A DNA stretch of 64,000 nt from Tetrastigma voinierianum. Taxonomy: Eukaryota; Streptophyta; Magnoliopsida; Vitales; Vitaceae. The DNA lies in NCBI GenBank assembly GCA_016808115.1, contig JAEQBH010000882.1:930001-994000 (forward strand), written 5' to 3'. Below, piece by piece: positions 35,024 through 47,573 of this stretch. The stretch's first letter is position 1. The number at the start of each line of letters is the position of its first letter. The position numbers and the translations under genes are program-made. The notes under the pieces were generated by a model. It saw only the letters and a program-made list of their open reading frames with translations, made no database searches and was not told the origin of the DNA.

Positions 35024-36700
35024 TCACTTTTGGTAATCAAAAGTTGGGTTCCCATTATTGGTGTCTTTATGGGTTTCACTTCGTCCCATACTCCTCGTTG
35101 TCCTCCACACTTTGTCTCTTGATAATGATTTAGTTAGAGGATCAGCCAAATTATCTACAGACTTAATATATAATAATGTAATGGTACCACTAGAGATTAA
35201 TTCTCTAACATAATCATGTCTTAGGCTAATATGTCTAGACTTTCCGTTATAAACATTATTATAAGCACTAGACATAGTAGCCTCACTATCACAGTGTATG
35301 GAAATAGGTGGCATAGGTTGTGGCCACAATTCAAATTCTAACAACATGTTTCTAAGCCACTTTGCTTCCTTACCTGCAGAAGCCAAAGCTATAAACTCTG
35401 CCTCCATTGTAGAATGTGAGATACAGGTTTGCTTCTTTGATGCCCAACTTATAGCACCACCGGCTAGTGTAAATATCCAACCCGAAGTTGCAACACTATC
35501 ACCAGCCACATTTATCTAGCTTGCATCTGAATAACATTCTAGTACAGCAGGAAAATCTGTGTATGATAGATTCATTCTTATAGTTCTTTTTAGATACCCA
35601 AGAACTCTTCCTATACCTTCCCAATGCATTGTACTAGGATTACTTGGCAAATCTTAGATAATTTACTACGGCTTATGTGCAATGTCAGTCTTGTACAATG
35701 CATACATCAAGCTTCCTATAGCACTTGCATAACTCAATCTACCATTGTTTTTAACAAGTTTTTTACTAGGATCGCATGGTGTGCTAGCTTCTTTTATCTT
35801 AAGATATTGAAACTTATTCAATATCTTTTCTATGTAATGAGATTGGCTTAAAATGAACCCCTTTTCATGCTTGGTAACTTTAATTCCTAAAATAGTGTCA
35901 ACCTCTTTTAGGTCTTTCATTTGAATTTTGAAATCATAAACTTTTAGTTTTCATTTATACCAAGCATGTTGGTTCCAAATATAAGCATATCATCAACATA
36001 TGGGCAAACTATTACTCCATAATCCTTGAAATAAAACTTCATATAAATACATTTATCAGCAGTATTATGTTTGAAACCAAAGGACATAATTGTTGAATCA
36101 AATTTTTCATGCCATTGTTTAGGAGCTTGTTTAAGACCATACAAAGATTTTACAAGTTTACATACTTTGTTTTCATTTCCTGTTAGCACAAAGCCTTCAG
36201 GTTGTTCCATGTATACCTCTTACTATTTAAAAATGCAGTCTTTACATCCATTTGATGCACATGTAATTTGAATATAAGTTAAAAGAAAAGAATTCTTATT
36301 GATGTTATTCTAGCCCTCTTGGGGCATATGTATCAAAATAATCTATGCCTTCTTTTTGTGTAAAACCTTTAGCAACTAATCTTGCTTTAAAGGTTTGTAA
36401 TGATCCATCCGAATTATATTTCTTTCAAAATACCCATTTGCTGCCTATAGGTTTTGATCCTTTAGGCAAATCCACTAAGACCCACGTATTGTTAAACATT
36501 ATTGAGTCCATTTCATCATTCACAGCTTCTTTCCAAAAAGCTGCATCTCTTGAAGCCATTGCTTCACTAAAGGTTTTAGGCTCATCTGTGTGTTTAATAA
36601 TAGTGGTGTCTTTGATTACCTTCTCTATTACCTTCTACCAAAAAAGTAATAGAATCAGGTGATAAAGTCAGGATCCAAATGTTTTTCTATTCTGATCCTT
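35024..36700 (-). pseudogene. Copia 1 reverse transcriptase and RNase H
   Basis: RT begins near 36560 with VNDEMDSIM, NNTWVLVDLP and FKARLVAKGFTQKEGIDY. It continues with EQPEGFVL and LYGLKQAPKQWHEKFD (36100-36205) and the catalytic YVDDMLIFG (35985-36015), then MKDLKEVDTILGIKV (35880-35920). RNase H occupies 35024-35509 with SGWIFTLAGGAISWASKKQT, STMEAEFIALASAGKEAKW, and YIKSVDNLADPLTK. The frame is interrupted between the blocks (stops near 35650, 35930 and 36220). RT copies element RNA to DNA inside particles; this copy is inactive. Confidence 0.9.
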
Positions 36701-36983
36701 TGACTTCTCCTTGGTGCAAATGATTCATCAATTTCTTTCCTCTTATTTCTATCAAGAGGGTCATTGGCATTAGATATATTTTGATCAACATCAATTTCTG
36801 ATTCATGCACAATATGATCATATAAAAATTTATTTTCAAAGAATTCTACATGAGGCGATTCTACAATAATATTGGGCTACATATTAAAGTCTATGCTTGA
36901 ATTTTGTGCATAGCCAACAAAAACACACTTATAATTCCTCTAGGTCCCTGGTTAAATCTTTGAGAATGGAACTTTATAAAATG

Positions 36984-37696
36984 CTACACACCCCACACTT
37001 TAAAATATTTTAGATTGGGTTTTCTTCCATTCCAGACTTCATATGGTGATATATGAGTCTTCTTATAAGTTACCCTATTAAGAATGTGACAAGCATAAAG
37101 TAAAGCTTCACCCCATAGGTTGTATGGAAATCTTGCATGTAAAATCATAGCATTTACGATATCCACTAAGGTCCTATTTTTTCTTTCTGCTAGTCCATTT
37201 TGTTGAGATAATAAATGGGGCAATTTTGATGAATTATTCCATGTTCTTCACAAAAATTGTCAAATTCTATAGAGAAATATTCACCACCTCTGTCACTTCT
37301 AATTGCTTTGATTTTCCTTTCCTTTTGATTCTCAACAATAGATTTAAACTCTTTAAATTTGTCAAAAGCTTCATCTTTAGTTCTTAACAAATACACATAT
37401 GTAAATCTAGAGAAATCATCTATAAATGTGATGAAATATCTTTTACCACCTCTTGTTAATCTTCCATTTAATTCACAAATATCATAATGAATTAATTCTA
37501 ACAATTGTGTTTTACGTTCTACACTTGGAAATGATTTTCTTGTTATTTTAGCTTGAACACATGTTTCACATTTATCTTTATAATCTTGCTTGCACATAAT
37601 GTAGTCATTTGATACCATAAATTTAAGCATTCCATAATTTAAATGTCCTAACCTAGCATGCCATAAATCAGATGACTCGACAATATAAGCGAACAA
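36984..37696 (-). pseudogene. Copia 1 integrase, one frameshift
   Basis: The upstream part (37223-37696) carries the zinc-binding region LWHARLGHLNYGML..CETCVQAK and the catalytic core with HYDICELNG (first Asp) and IRSDRGGEYFS (second Asp). The downstream part (36984-37223) carries QQNGLAERKNRTLVD, with the catalytic Glu, and LWGEALLYACHILNRV. The two frames overlap at about 37210, so a single indel separates the catalytic residues. Otherwise the domain is well preserved. Confidence 0.92.
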
Positions 37697-37816
37697 GCTT
37701 TAATTTCATTAATGCTAAGTTTGAACATGCCCGTCAGGGAATATCCTTTCCTACAAATACACCATTTTGATATAACAACTTTATCGGACTAAAACAATCT
37801 TAAATCCCCTTTTACA

Positions 37817-38119
37817 TCAGTTGAGACATAGGTTCCTTTTAATTTCAGGAACATGGAGCACATTGACAAGAGTGAGTTTTTGTCCAGAAGTGAAGTTCAT
37901 CATTATTGTTCCTTTTCCTAGGACCTTGGCAGAATCATGATTTCCCATGAGTACTTCCTCTGGTATTTCCAATTCATTATATGAAGAAAATAGTGCTTTG
38001 TCATTACAGACATGCACTGTGGCACCAGAATCAAGGAACCAATCTGAGATTGTGGATGCAGTAGCCATGTTTAATTCTGTCACCATAGCAACTAGTTCCT
38101 TCTCTTCTTTTTCAACCAT
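37817..38119 (-). pseudogene. Copia 1 protease region
   Basis: WFLDSGATVHVCNDKALF contains the DSG(A) active site of copia aspartic proteases, followed by GKGTIMMNFTSGQKLTLVNV and HVPEIKRNL. The frame is open across the domain, but it is separated from gag and integrase by stops, so polyprotein processing would not occur. Confidence 0.88.
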
Positions 38120-38987
38120 GTTTGCATGATTTGAATTTCCAGAAGTGTTGCCCTTTCCAGCAAGTCTGAATCTACATTCTTTAATGTAGTGACCTTCTCC
38201 ACAATGGAAGCAAATCTATTCTTCTTCTTGGTCTTCATAATTCCACCATTTTTACGAACTTTAAGATTATTTTAGGTTTTCAGTTGTTTCAGAATTACTT
38301 CCTGACATTCACTTGAGAGGTTTCCTTTGGATTCATATTGGTTTTCAAAAATAATTTTGCATCACGCAATTGATTTTCTGATTCGATTTGCAAATGAGTT
38401 TGAAATTCCTCTATGGTGAAACTTTGTGGGCTATGCAGAACTCGCTTCCTGTATTCATTCCAAGAAAGAGGCAATTTTGAAAGAATTGCTCCTATTATAA
38501 TGAATAAAGAACAAGCGACTCAATCTAAATCTCTTAATCAAAAACTAATATTTGTAGTTCATGGATTTGATCCATGACTGGCTGATTATCAGACAATTTG
38601 AAATCAAAATAATTCATAGCAAGAAATTTGTCAGTACCTTTCTTCTCATTCTTATATTTAGTTTCCAATGCTGTCCAAATCTCCTTTGGTGATTTTAGAT
38701 TGGAATAGAGATCATACAAACGATCTGTTAGAGAATTCAGAATATGCCCACGACATACCAATTCATCTTCTTCTCCTCTTCCTCTCCTTCTTTATGTCTT
38801 ACAGTTCGTGAGATTGGACCGAGAATGGCCCTTGAATCACCTCAAAAACTTAGAACACTTTCAAGGGTTGTAGAAGGAAAAGTCATATTGTCTTTCCATC
38901 TTGTAAGTTTGAACCATCAAACAATTTGATGCAATTAGTCTCAAGATGACTAAACAGTTTGATGGCAGAACTTGAATTACTCTCCAT
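38120..38987 (-). pseudogene. Copia 1 gag with zinc knuckle
   Basis: The likely start is the ATG at 38985-38987 (MESNSSSAIKLFSHLETN, then KLFDGSNL). A stop or frameshift follows, and the capsid part resumes at 38534-38761 (LTDRLYDLYSNLKSPKEIW, LETKYKNEKKGTDKFLAMNY). The knuckle at about 38175-38215 reads CFHCGEGHYIKEC: spacing CX2CX3HX4C, one residue short of the usual CX2CX4HX4C. Confidence 0.8.
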
Positions 38988-39018
38988 CTTTAATACAGAA
39001 GAAATATTACACTCAAAT

Positions 39019-39649
39019 TGTTGGAAATTTTTGTGAGAGGGAGAATAATCAAATTGGTTTTGAGGCGTGTAGATACACTATCTTGAGTGTAATATTGTTT
39101 CTATTCGAAACAAGTTACCCCAAGATACAACAAAACCTCAAAACTTTCTTCACGAATGTTGAGAAAAAATTGTCCCACTTCTTATAAGTTAGTTGGCCTT
39201 TTTTTCTTTATAAATATTGAAAAAAAATACATTTCATAAATAGAAATGACCATTTTAATTAAATAGACATGACTATTTAATTAAATAGACATGACTTTTA
39301 ATTTAAACAGGCATGACCTTTTATTTGAATAAACATGACTATTTAAATAAACTGACATAACTGTTTAATTAAAAGTCTAATAATCGGTTTATATTAAATT
39401 CGAAAATTAATAATTAATTAATTTCTATAAAATAATTATTAATTTCAAAGCCTAAGATGCCCAAGTGCCCTATCAAGACTATTAATAATTCCTTATAATC
39501 CCCTATATGAGATGCATAGGAAATTGGTCCACTTGGCACCTTTTATTAATTTGTACTTACTGGCACTTTATTATTTATATGCACTAAATGGCTTTTACTA
39601 TTTTCAATGTGGGACTTCTTGTTTTTCCCATATTAACAAACTACTAACA
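39019..39649 (-). repeat. Copia 1 5' LTR
   Basis: 631 bp; see the 3' LTR. TG..CA ends are intact and the GGAGA duplication follows at 39650. Confidence 0.92.
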
Positions 39650-40676
39650 GGAGATGCGGGCAATTTGGTTATCTAGTGGCAGCTTTGACTATCTAGCAGT
39701 TAACATGTCATAACATTTAAACAGTCAATACCTTCCCCTCTTCCGTTTCTAAGGAAATCATCTACTTCCTACGAAATGGATAACGACCCTCCTCCATAAA
39801 AAAGCAAGGTTATGAAAGTTTATTAATTCATGTATAGTAAGACATTCTCGACCGAAAAAAGACTAATTCTTTCACTTCCATTTTCTCCGATCCTACTCTT
39901 GTGCATCTGAGAGTAATACGCCGCACCACCGCTTTTCTTTGCTTTCAGAGGTACATGCCGGCAAGTTGGATGTTCAGACGATCCAAGAACTCGTAGTAAC
40001 CAAGTGGCACTACAAATTTGTGTGACTTGATTTCATATATTGGATTTAAATTTAATATCCTAGACCTTGATGTTTATTATTATAATTATCTTTATCTCTA
40101 TAGTTAGTGTGAAAGTTTTCCAAATAAAATCTATAATGTCCTTTAATCATTTGAGTATTTTAATTATGCTGTTTTAATAAAAGTATTTTAATTATACTGA
40201 TTATCCTTAATATCAACTTCAATAATAACCTGCATCCATCTGAGTCCACATGGGCACATCCCATGGGACTTATCGCATCGTGTCAAGTTTGATAGGCGCT
40301 CGCAAATTGCCGTTATCCCTAAAAATTATATATTTAAATTGTAACTTCATTACTACACAGATTTTTTTCCATCTAGTAAAGAAAAATAAATTTTTATGTA
40401 AATCTAAATACGTTATAAGAGATTAAAAGTCAAATAAAACTCTTTAATTGTTTTATCATAAAAATTTTTAAAATCTATATTCATGATCTAATAATTTTTA
40501 ATTGCTTCAATGAATTTACCTTAGCCTCGCTAAGGAGAGGTGTAGGTTTCCAAACAATCGAAGATTTAATATCTAAATCTTTAATAAGGAAAAGATAAGA
40601 GAAGTTAGGTTAATCACCTTAATAAGTGTCCAACTCAAATTAGGTTGTAAGTCAAATTAGATTGGTATCACAATTT
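39650..40676. other. Intergenic DNA, no gene seen
   Basis: Mixed composition to 40020 then A/T-rich. No reading frame, repeat or element ends that I recognise apart from the left copy of the SINE duplication (40659-40676). Confidence 0.55.
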
Positions 40677-40815
40677 TTATTTTTTTATTTTTTTATTTTT
40701 TACTTTTATTCACTTTTACATATTATGTTGTAATACTCTTTTCTACAAGAATTCAATTCTGATTCTCCCGTATACTCATCTCATCCCTTTACCACTTAAG
40801 TCAGGCCTCAATGGC
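40677..40815 (-). mobile_element. SINE with perfect 18-bp target-site duplication
   Basis: AGATTGGTATCACAATTT occurs at 40659-40676 and again at 40816-40833. Between them the minus strand begins tgccattgaggcctgactta, continues agtggtaaagggatga (A-box region) and gaattgaattcttg (decayed B box), and ends in an A-rich tail with aaaaaataaaa units. Long duplication plus A-rich tail are the marks of LINE-dependent insertion. It is related to the copy at 31868-32026. Confidence 0.88.
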
Positions 40816-40833
40816 AGATTGGTATCACAATTT

Positions 40834-41156
40834 AAATTAAGAATTGTGTAATTCAAGTGCTTAGGTTTTGTTTCCACCATTCAAATGCTCTGCTTATTTT
40901 TAAGAATTATAATTATTTTAATTTAGTCCAAAATGAATACCGATATTCATGAATGCTTTCTTTAAACGTATAACTTGCTACATACCACACATTTTGATAA
41001 AAATAAGTGTGTGTTCTTGGACACGATTCCTAAAGTTGGGACTATGTTCACTTCTGTACTTTGTGGGGGCAGTCCAAACTCCAGTGTGGGACGGTTGATA
41101 TGCAGGCCAAATAAAAAATATATATGTAGTAAAATAAAGCACACACAAGATGTTTA
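40834..41156. other. Intergenic DNA before B2
   Basis: No gene or element recognised. The last five bases, GTTTA (41152-41156), are the left target duplication of B2. Confidence 0.55.
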
Positions 41157-42284
41157 TGTGACGCCCAATTTATGGGTCTCAAGTGATTAACTTGTCAACC
41201 TCATGAAACTGTGGATATTTCCAAGCCCGATATCACACTCACATGTCTCATATATCGAGACTCATTTCTGTATAATTTTCTTACAAATAACCAATTTAAA
41301 ATAATATTTCACAAGAGTTTGATGTACAACTCTTTTACACTTTTTCATGCCAAAATATATTAAAGCTAAATTATTCTAATATATTTACAAAAATTGCTTC
41401 TCAAGGCCACAACCGCCTTCGTACTACGACTGGCTGAGCGCCGGTCTCAGCACTGGAAGCGGCCCCACGACCCGGGTTAAGAAAGCCCGGCAGAGGATAA
41501 TCTCCTATAAGGGTTAATTCCCACCTAAGGTCGCGCAACGACAAACCAACCCATACACATCCAAGTAAAAATGTCTACATGAATGTCGTATGTCATGCAT
41601 GGAATGTCTTCATGCCCATATCCCGAGTCACTCCCCGACTCCCTCACACATGCCTATATCAAGTGTGATAACCGTTACTAGTAGTGCTTTCCTCTCTCTC
41701 TCTCTCTCCTCTCCTCACGACACACGATAATTCGAACCCTTACCAGCTCACCAAGCACTCCACCGCAGGGCGCCAATGGGTAACAAATCCCGAGTCAATC
41801 CCGACTCCTATCACACAATTCAAAGTCTATGTGTTAATCGCGTGTCTTATTTTTGGGTAACAGAAATTTTGGCTCATGCCGCGGGTCTCTTACACCCATA
41901 CAGAAATTTTGGATCACACCGCGGGTCACTTACACCCAAAGTTCTAGGCTTTTCACCTGAGGAAATTGACGGCTTCTTACTCCGCCCAACACACATTAAT
42001 TCATTTTCATTTGTTTTATTCATTTTATACCACCATGAGTCTCAATTGGACGCTGTCCGTTTTTAGCTCACCAACCATTCACAAAGAATGGTGAATCAAC
42101 CGTTTCTATGCACCCACACCCGACTCAACGCGATAATACTGTGCATATGCAATGCTATTGTCACTGCAATTTCTCATGTTACATGTATGATGCACACTAC
42201 ATGAATCATTCTCATCAGTTGTACTTCATATCAACTACCATGCAAACATATATCGTAAGCATATAAGTTCCATATATTTCATGT

Positions 42285-42286
<2 letters not shown>

Positions 42287-42355
<69 letters not shown>
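42287..42355. repeat. (AT)n microsatellite in B2 3' LTR
   Basis: About 34 AT dinucleotides, at the same LTR position as the run at 48725-48786 in the other LTR. Confidence 0.92.
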
Positions 42356-42363
<8 letters not shown>

Positions 42364-42574
42364 TTCTATCAAGCATATTAGCAACCATCAATCCATGACT
42401 AAAAAATTTATGTTATGCAACCTTCCTTAGGCTAATCTACGGTACCTTACCCAACACAATAGCCTACAACATGCCATGCAATGGTCATGTCAAAACCTGG
42501 CTATTCACATCGACACAACCAAGCAACATGCACACTAGGTATAAAATATATATTTAAGCAAGGTTATGATCACC

Positions 42575-43690
42575 CACTATCCTTCACAGGCATATCTCTG
42601 GAATCTTGACTCAATGGGCTTTCCATAGAGTCCAAGAACACCAGAAACGGAGTTCGGACGAAGAAGTTATGACCATCCAAAGTTGGAGGCCGCACATGAA
42701 TAAATTAAATTTAGCCGTCCAGCTGTTCCTAAAAAAAAAAATGATTTCAGTTGTGTTATGCTCACCCAATGTCCTCCAGGCATATGGCTGGGGACGACTC
42801 AATGGGCCTAAAGTCCAAGAACACCTGAAACGGAGTTCGGACGAAAGAAGTTATGGCCGTCCAAAGTTGGAGGCCACACATGAATAGCCAACCCTAGCCG
42901 GCCAACCCTAGCCGTCTAGAAGCCCTGGAAAAACATAGATTTCAGCAGGTTATGCTCACCCACTGTCCTCCATAGGAATATAGCTAGAATTTTGACTCAA
43001 TGGGCTTTCCATAGAGTCCAAGAACACCCGAAACGGAATTCATACAAAGAAGTTATGGTCGTCCGAAGTTGGAGGTCACACATGAATAGCCAGCCCTAGT
43101 TTCATAGTTTCCTGTACTCGCCCGTAAGCCTGAAAAACATAGATTTCAGCAGGTTATGATCACCTAATGTCCTCTATAGGCTATGGCTATAATCTTGACT
43201 CAATGGGCTTTCCATAGAGTCCAAGAAAACCCAAAACGAAGTCTGCACTTAAGAAGCTATGGCCGTCCAAGTCGAGGTCACACATGAATAGCGCCATCCC
43301 TACGACCGTACCTCCTAAATTTCCATTCGCCAAATTCTAGAAAACATAGATTTCAGAGGGTTATGCTTCCCCACGGTCCTCCACAGGGATATGGCTAGAA
43401 TCGTGACTCAATGTTCTTTCCATAGAGTCCAAGAACACCCAAAATGGAGTTCGGACGAAAAGGTTATGGTCGTTCGAAGTTGGAGGTCACACATGAATAA
43501 TAAACTTCTGGCCAATAGCCCCATCAGCCAGCAAATTCCGAAAAAAAAATTTTCAGAAAATTTATGTTCACCCAATGTCCTCCATAGGAACATGGCTGGA
43601 ATCTTGACTTAATGGGCTTTCCATAGAGTCCAAGAACACCAACTAGTCTGACGAAGAAGTTGTGTCCTCGTCCAAGTCGGAGGGCCTCAT
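42575..43690 (-). repeat. ~195-bp tandem array, six units (B2 3' LTR)
   Basis: Each unit contains caatgggctttccatagagt, ccaagaacacc, aacggagttcggacgaagaa, gttatggccgtccgaagttg and gaggtcacacatgaatagcc, then aaacatagatttcag and gttatgctcaccca. Cores start near 42613, 42795, 42998, 43201, 43410 and 43611. One unit (near 42795) has an internal deletion. The pyrimidine/purine order reads against the element direction. Confidence 0.9.
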
Positions 43691-44701
43691 TAATGACCTG
43701 TACTCTAACTGGCTAAATTTCAAATGCCACCAAAGAAATCTATCCACTAGCTTCCAGAGCCTACGCCTCTAGTTTCAGAGCGCCTTCCAGTCGCCCTAGC
43801 CACTAGCCTACTAGCCCCTAACCACTAGACTCCTTAAGTAAATGGACCATAACTGAGCTATAGAGGTCCGATGAGAAATTCAAAAGCCTAACATCAAGTT
43901 CACTAATGTGGCTACACCACCTAAGGACTCACTACCAAATCTCCCTTTATTTCTCACCCAAACTACCCTAAAGTCCCATTTAATGCGTATGATTAAAATA
44001 GGTAACTTCCCATGGTTCAAAATGCAACCAAACACTCCCTGCAAGAAAACACCACCACACAACCCTTGCGGGTAGAAAATAGCCAAAAGTGTGAGAAGAC
44101 CTACCCTCGAGTTTCATTGAAACTTCCCGCTTCCCGCTCCCTACCGGAAACTCTCAAGGCAAGCGACTTTTCTTCGATCCTAGAACCGTCGGAAACCTGC
44201 AGGTGCTGTGGAGCCTCTCTTTAAGCTTTCTTCCTCTCTCCCTTTTCCCTTTCCTTTCTTTCTCTCTTCCTCCCGAATTGTTTGGTCTAAAGTCAAGTTT
44301 GCAAAGTACTTTTTGCCACATGTGAATACCCCATTGGCTCCTTGGATTACCCTTATCACCTTATCCATCTACCTTGGATTTCCATCCAATCACGTGTTGC
44401 CACATGTCTCCTATGGGTCCAACTTGAGCTCTTTGTTTGACTAATTCTCCACTTGACACGTGGCACACTGTGAGCCACTCAACATGTGCCAAGTGTCCTG
44501 TACTACCCTCGGTACCTTCAAAAACGTGAAATTCCGACTGTCGCGGAATTCGATGAAATTAGATGTGGTAGCTAGATTTCGCAAGACGATTTCAACGGTG
44601 AAGTCCGTTTCATCATCCGAGATCTAGAAAAATTTCATATTTTTCCACTAAAATTACTGTTTTACCCTTTATCAGAAAAATGAATTTTTTCGGGTTTTAC
44701 A

Positions 44702-44714
44702 TTCTTCTCCCCTT
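44702..44714 (-). other. B2 polypurine tract
   Basis: The minus strand reads aaggggagaagaa directly before TGTAAAACCC of the 3' LTR. Confidence 0.85.
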
Positions 44715-44819
44715 AAAAGAATTTGTCTCGAAATTCCACGTACATTCACATCACTCGCATGCATATGCAATGTGCACTATCTCATGCATGTAAACTAGTC
44801 ATTTAATTACTAAACGACT

Positions 44820-45540
44820 AAACCACGTACCTTCATCCTCAAAGAGGAAAGAGTAGGTGGGCCGCATCGTGTCCTCGCGCTCCCACGTTGCCTCTTCTAC
44901 TCCTCAGTGTTGCCACAACACTTTCACTAGCCTCATATAGTCTTGTGTCACAAAACCTTATCCCAGCTATCCAATATACGCACTGGTCCCTCCTCGAAGG
45001 TCCCATCTATGTCAACGCACCTTCCTTTTCAATCCACTACATGAGATGGATCCGAGTATACTTCCGGCATGAAGATTCGAACACCTCATGAACACCCGCA
45101 CATACCTAGAAGAATGCCAATCCCAGTATGCTACGTGCCCACCCTCTCATGTATCTCGGGCGCGGGCCCGATAAACCCTGGAGCTCGCTTACCTAACCTG
45201 ACCACTCTCCTTAGGCATCGCACTTCAAGAAGACGTGATCACCCACCTCGAACCTGTAGGTCAACGCCGCCGTCAATAAGGGGTTTTCTCGCCCACTGAG
45301 CTACGAGATGACACTATCGTATCAAACCCACATTTTTCGAGGTATCTCTAATCAGATCAAGACCAATGATGGAGCTCTCTCCCACTCGTCCAGCAAACGG
45401 CGGATCACATGGTCTCCCCATATAAAGCCTAATATCAAGTCCCACTCGTAAAGATATACTTAACTTTACGGTCCGAAAACATCTCAAATCGCTTTTCACC
45501 GTATGATATAGGCCAAATATTCAAGGTGAAGACTATGGTG
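44820..45540 (-). pseudogene. B2 RNase H sliver, integrase C-terminus and chromodomain-like tail
   Basis: On the minus strand, 45535-45440 gives an RNase H piece (YGEKRFEMFSDRK, VKYIF). Very soon after comes the integrase C-terminal region (LYMGRPCDPPFAGRVGES, DLIRDTSKNVGLIR at 45314-45410, then RFEVGDHVFLK near 45220). 45060-44905 holds frameshifted tail words (DPSHVVD). 44905-44830 is cleanly readable as EATWEREDTMRPTYSFLFE, the end of the Tekay/Del chromodomain region. The direct jump from RNase H to integrase C-terminus shows a deletion of the integrase core. Confidence 0.8.
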
Positions 45541-45858
45541 GCCAACTCCATGTCGCAAGGTGGGGCAATCTTCTCATGATTCTTCTCACTGCTGAACCAT
45601 AAGCTTAGTACCCCTGACCCGCACTCGCACGCATCCCAAATCCGTCCTTCAAGGCATCACAAAACATCAGTACTCCTCGTCCCTTATTCCTGACTACTCG
45701 ATCAGAACTTACAAGCCTCCTTTTCACACCCCTGAATGCCTTCTCACATGTCATTCCACCCGACTCACCTCTTCCTAGTACTCGCAAACCACCCGAGGTA
45801 GACTCAAATCCCGTGTTCCCTCATCCTGTAGGGTAAGGCTTGCTGGCTAACCCATCAA

Positions 45859-46075
45859 CTAGCTACGCGATCTGAATTCGACACCCGGCTCGGGACAAAA
45901 CATCGTGGCTTGGTCTCCCGAAACGTGAATAACATGAGTACCGACCCAGGTGTAGGCGAACCCTCCTACTTCACAATCAATGATGACTTTATGGGCCATC
46001 AACCAGTTCATCCTAAGGATGACATCGAACTCCGATATGTCCATGACCCTCAGGTCCATAGTGAGTAGAATCCAT
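45859..46075 (-). pseudogene. B2 protease remnant
   Basis: MDISEFDVILRMNWLMAHKV with a following IDC is the segment after the retropepsin active site (family norm ILGMDWL; here Gly to Arg and Asp to Asn). No RT follows; the next recognisable sequence is RNase H at 45535. Confidence 0.75.
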
Positions 46076-46399
46076 GAGATCTCTTACTCATAATCCCGAT
46101 ATATCTGATCAACACTCACCCTAGTTCCTAGGAAAGAATTTACATACAATGGCTCCTCCAAGGTCTCAACCTCTAAGCCCCAAACCTCAACACTAGATGC
46201 AACAATAAGCATGAATATGATGCATATGAATTTAAACGACATTCTTGTGAGAGTGTAAACGTACCCCATATACTAAACTGATCAATAAGCTTAGCCTCAG
46301 GGTACTCACTTTCGGATCCCCGGGCCTCTAAGGACACCCCTGCTTATGTCCAGCTCGACGATACGCATATCACCCACATCCGGGCCGGAAGTCTCTACA

Positions 46400-47573
46400 G
46401 GAGCCCCAAACTACGTGATTCCATCTCGCTGATTAGGTGAGTGCTTGCAAAGACCCCAGATCGACACCGCCCCCCTCGCCCATGCAAGGGTAAGGAAAAC
46501 GAATCGCACCGTGTAAGTCCCACGATGATCGACTCCGTGTCCCCATGCCCCAAGATCTCCGCCGCCTGCAATCCAGCCTTATAATGCCTGTGTCAGTGGC
46601 GAATGGAAACACGTCTCTCGACTAGCGTGAGCCTTTGAAGTGTCTCCCACCCCCCGGATGATCGACCTTAGCCTGGTCTCCGGTGGTCACTCGCCTCAGC
46701 CCGAGGTACATGCTTAACATAAGTCTTCAAATTTCTCTTCCCCGAGCTGTAAGAAGGTCAAGCTCTCCTTCCTCGCTACTGGCCCGCATCTTCCCAACTA
46801 GCTCCGGGAACAATGACTCGCCACCTCCGGGTCTCCCCCTCCCTCATACAGCCTGAGAAAGTGTGCCTCAAATCTGAGGTTACTTTTAACCCCCTCGTTC
46901 CCACAACAATCGACTTATGCGATGGTGGCACACAACACTCCGCCTCAAGATAAGGGCAAATAGCTAGTAAAAGATTAATAGCCTCCCACGCGGGAGGATC
47001 GTTGATCAAGGGCCTAAGTGGGTGGTCATTGTTGTCTCGGGCCCATCGCCCACGTCATCTTTCTTGATTTTCCATCTACCAATAAAGGTGATATGCGCTA
47101 CTTAATGCACCTTAGTCATCGCGACTAACCCATTCATCTCTCCTTTTTCCTTAGTGGGTGCTCATCACTAACCACTAATACAATTTCAATTCACTTCCAA
47201 AATTTCATGTTCATTATTCAAACCCCTAAGGTTATTGTGGTTCTTAACCCTAGCGGTTCGCTTTCCATATATATTCAATCACGCATAAATGCACACAACA
47301 TGCAACACACATCATGTTATACACCAAAGCACACATAAAAACACAATGCATGCAATGTTCTAACCCTATTTCGTGACTGCCTAGGTAATCACATACCTAA
47401 ACCCTGACATCGAGCTATGATGCTCATATCCGACACACCTTAATGACCATGGCCAAAACCCATGTCCCTGCCCTAGTATCACAGAGTTTACGCCGATACC
47501 AGTTCTCGTTCCCGTGATCGTGACCATACTTTCGGGATACCCACACCCAGCCCCCAGGTAATCAAGCACCTAA
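46400..47573 (-). pseudogene. B2 gag region, heavily decayed
   Basis: Its position between primer site and protease requires gag. The minus-strand frame at 46776-47009 (DPPAWEAIN, HTFSGCMREGETRRWRV) and a following SEFLQLGEEKFEDL-like word in another frame are compatible with the gypsy gag core, but no zinc knuckle is clear. The sequence is notably GC-rich compared with its flanks. The assignment rests mostly on position. Confidence 0.45.

Larger units (their letters stand above)
33922..39649 (-). mobile_element. Ty1/copia retrotransposon 1, complete structure, TSD GGAGA
   Basis: It is 5728 bp with two LTRs (33922-34520 and 39019-39649) that are nearly identical along most of their length, bounded by perfect GGAGA copies (33917-33921 and 39650-39654). 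Minus-strand order gag, protease, integrase, RT, RNase H is that of copia. The polypurine tract lies next to the left (3') LTR. Just inside the right (5') LTR I do not find the usual TGGTATCAGAGC primer site. Frameshifts interrupt gag and integrase. The high LTR similarity suggests it is the youngest large insertion here. Tork-like lineage is suggested by the EQPEGFV and LYGLKQAPKQWHEKFD words but is not certain. Confidence 0.93.
41157..44701 (-). repeat. B2 3' LTR
   Basis: It begins TGTGACGCCC and ends GGGTTTTACA on the plus strand. Contents in order: a head shared with B1, a CT microsatellite (41693-41710), an (AT)n run (42287-42355), six ~195-bp tandem units (42575-43690), a CT-rich block at 44205-44275, and a tail with the gatctagaaaaattt word. 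Confidence 0.92.

Noticed and set aside
45069..45299. Plus-strand frame in B2
   Set aside because: It is the antisense shadow of the integrase C-terminal remnant that reads on the minus strand.
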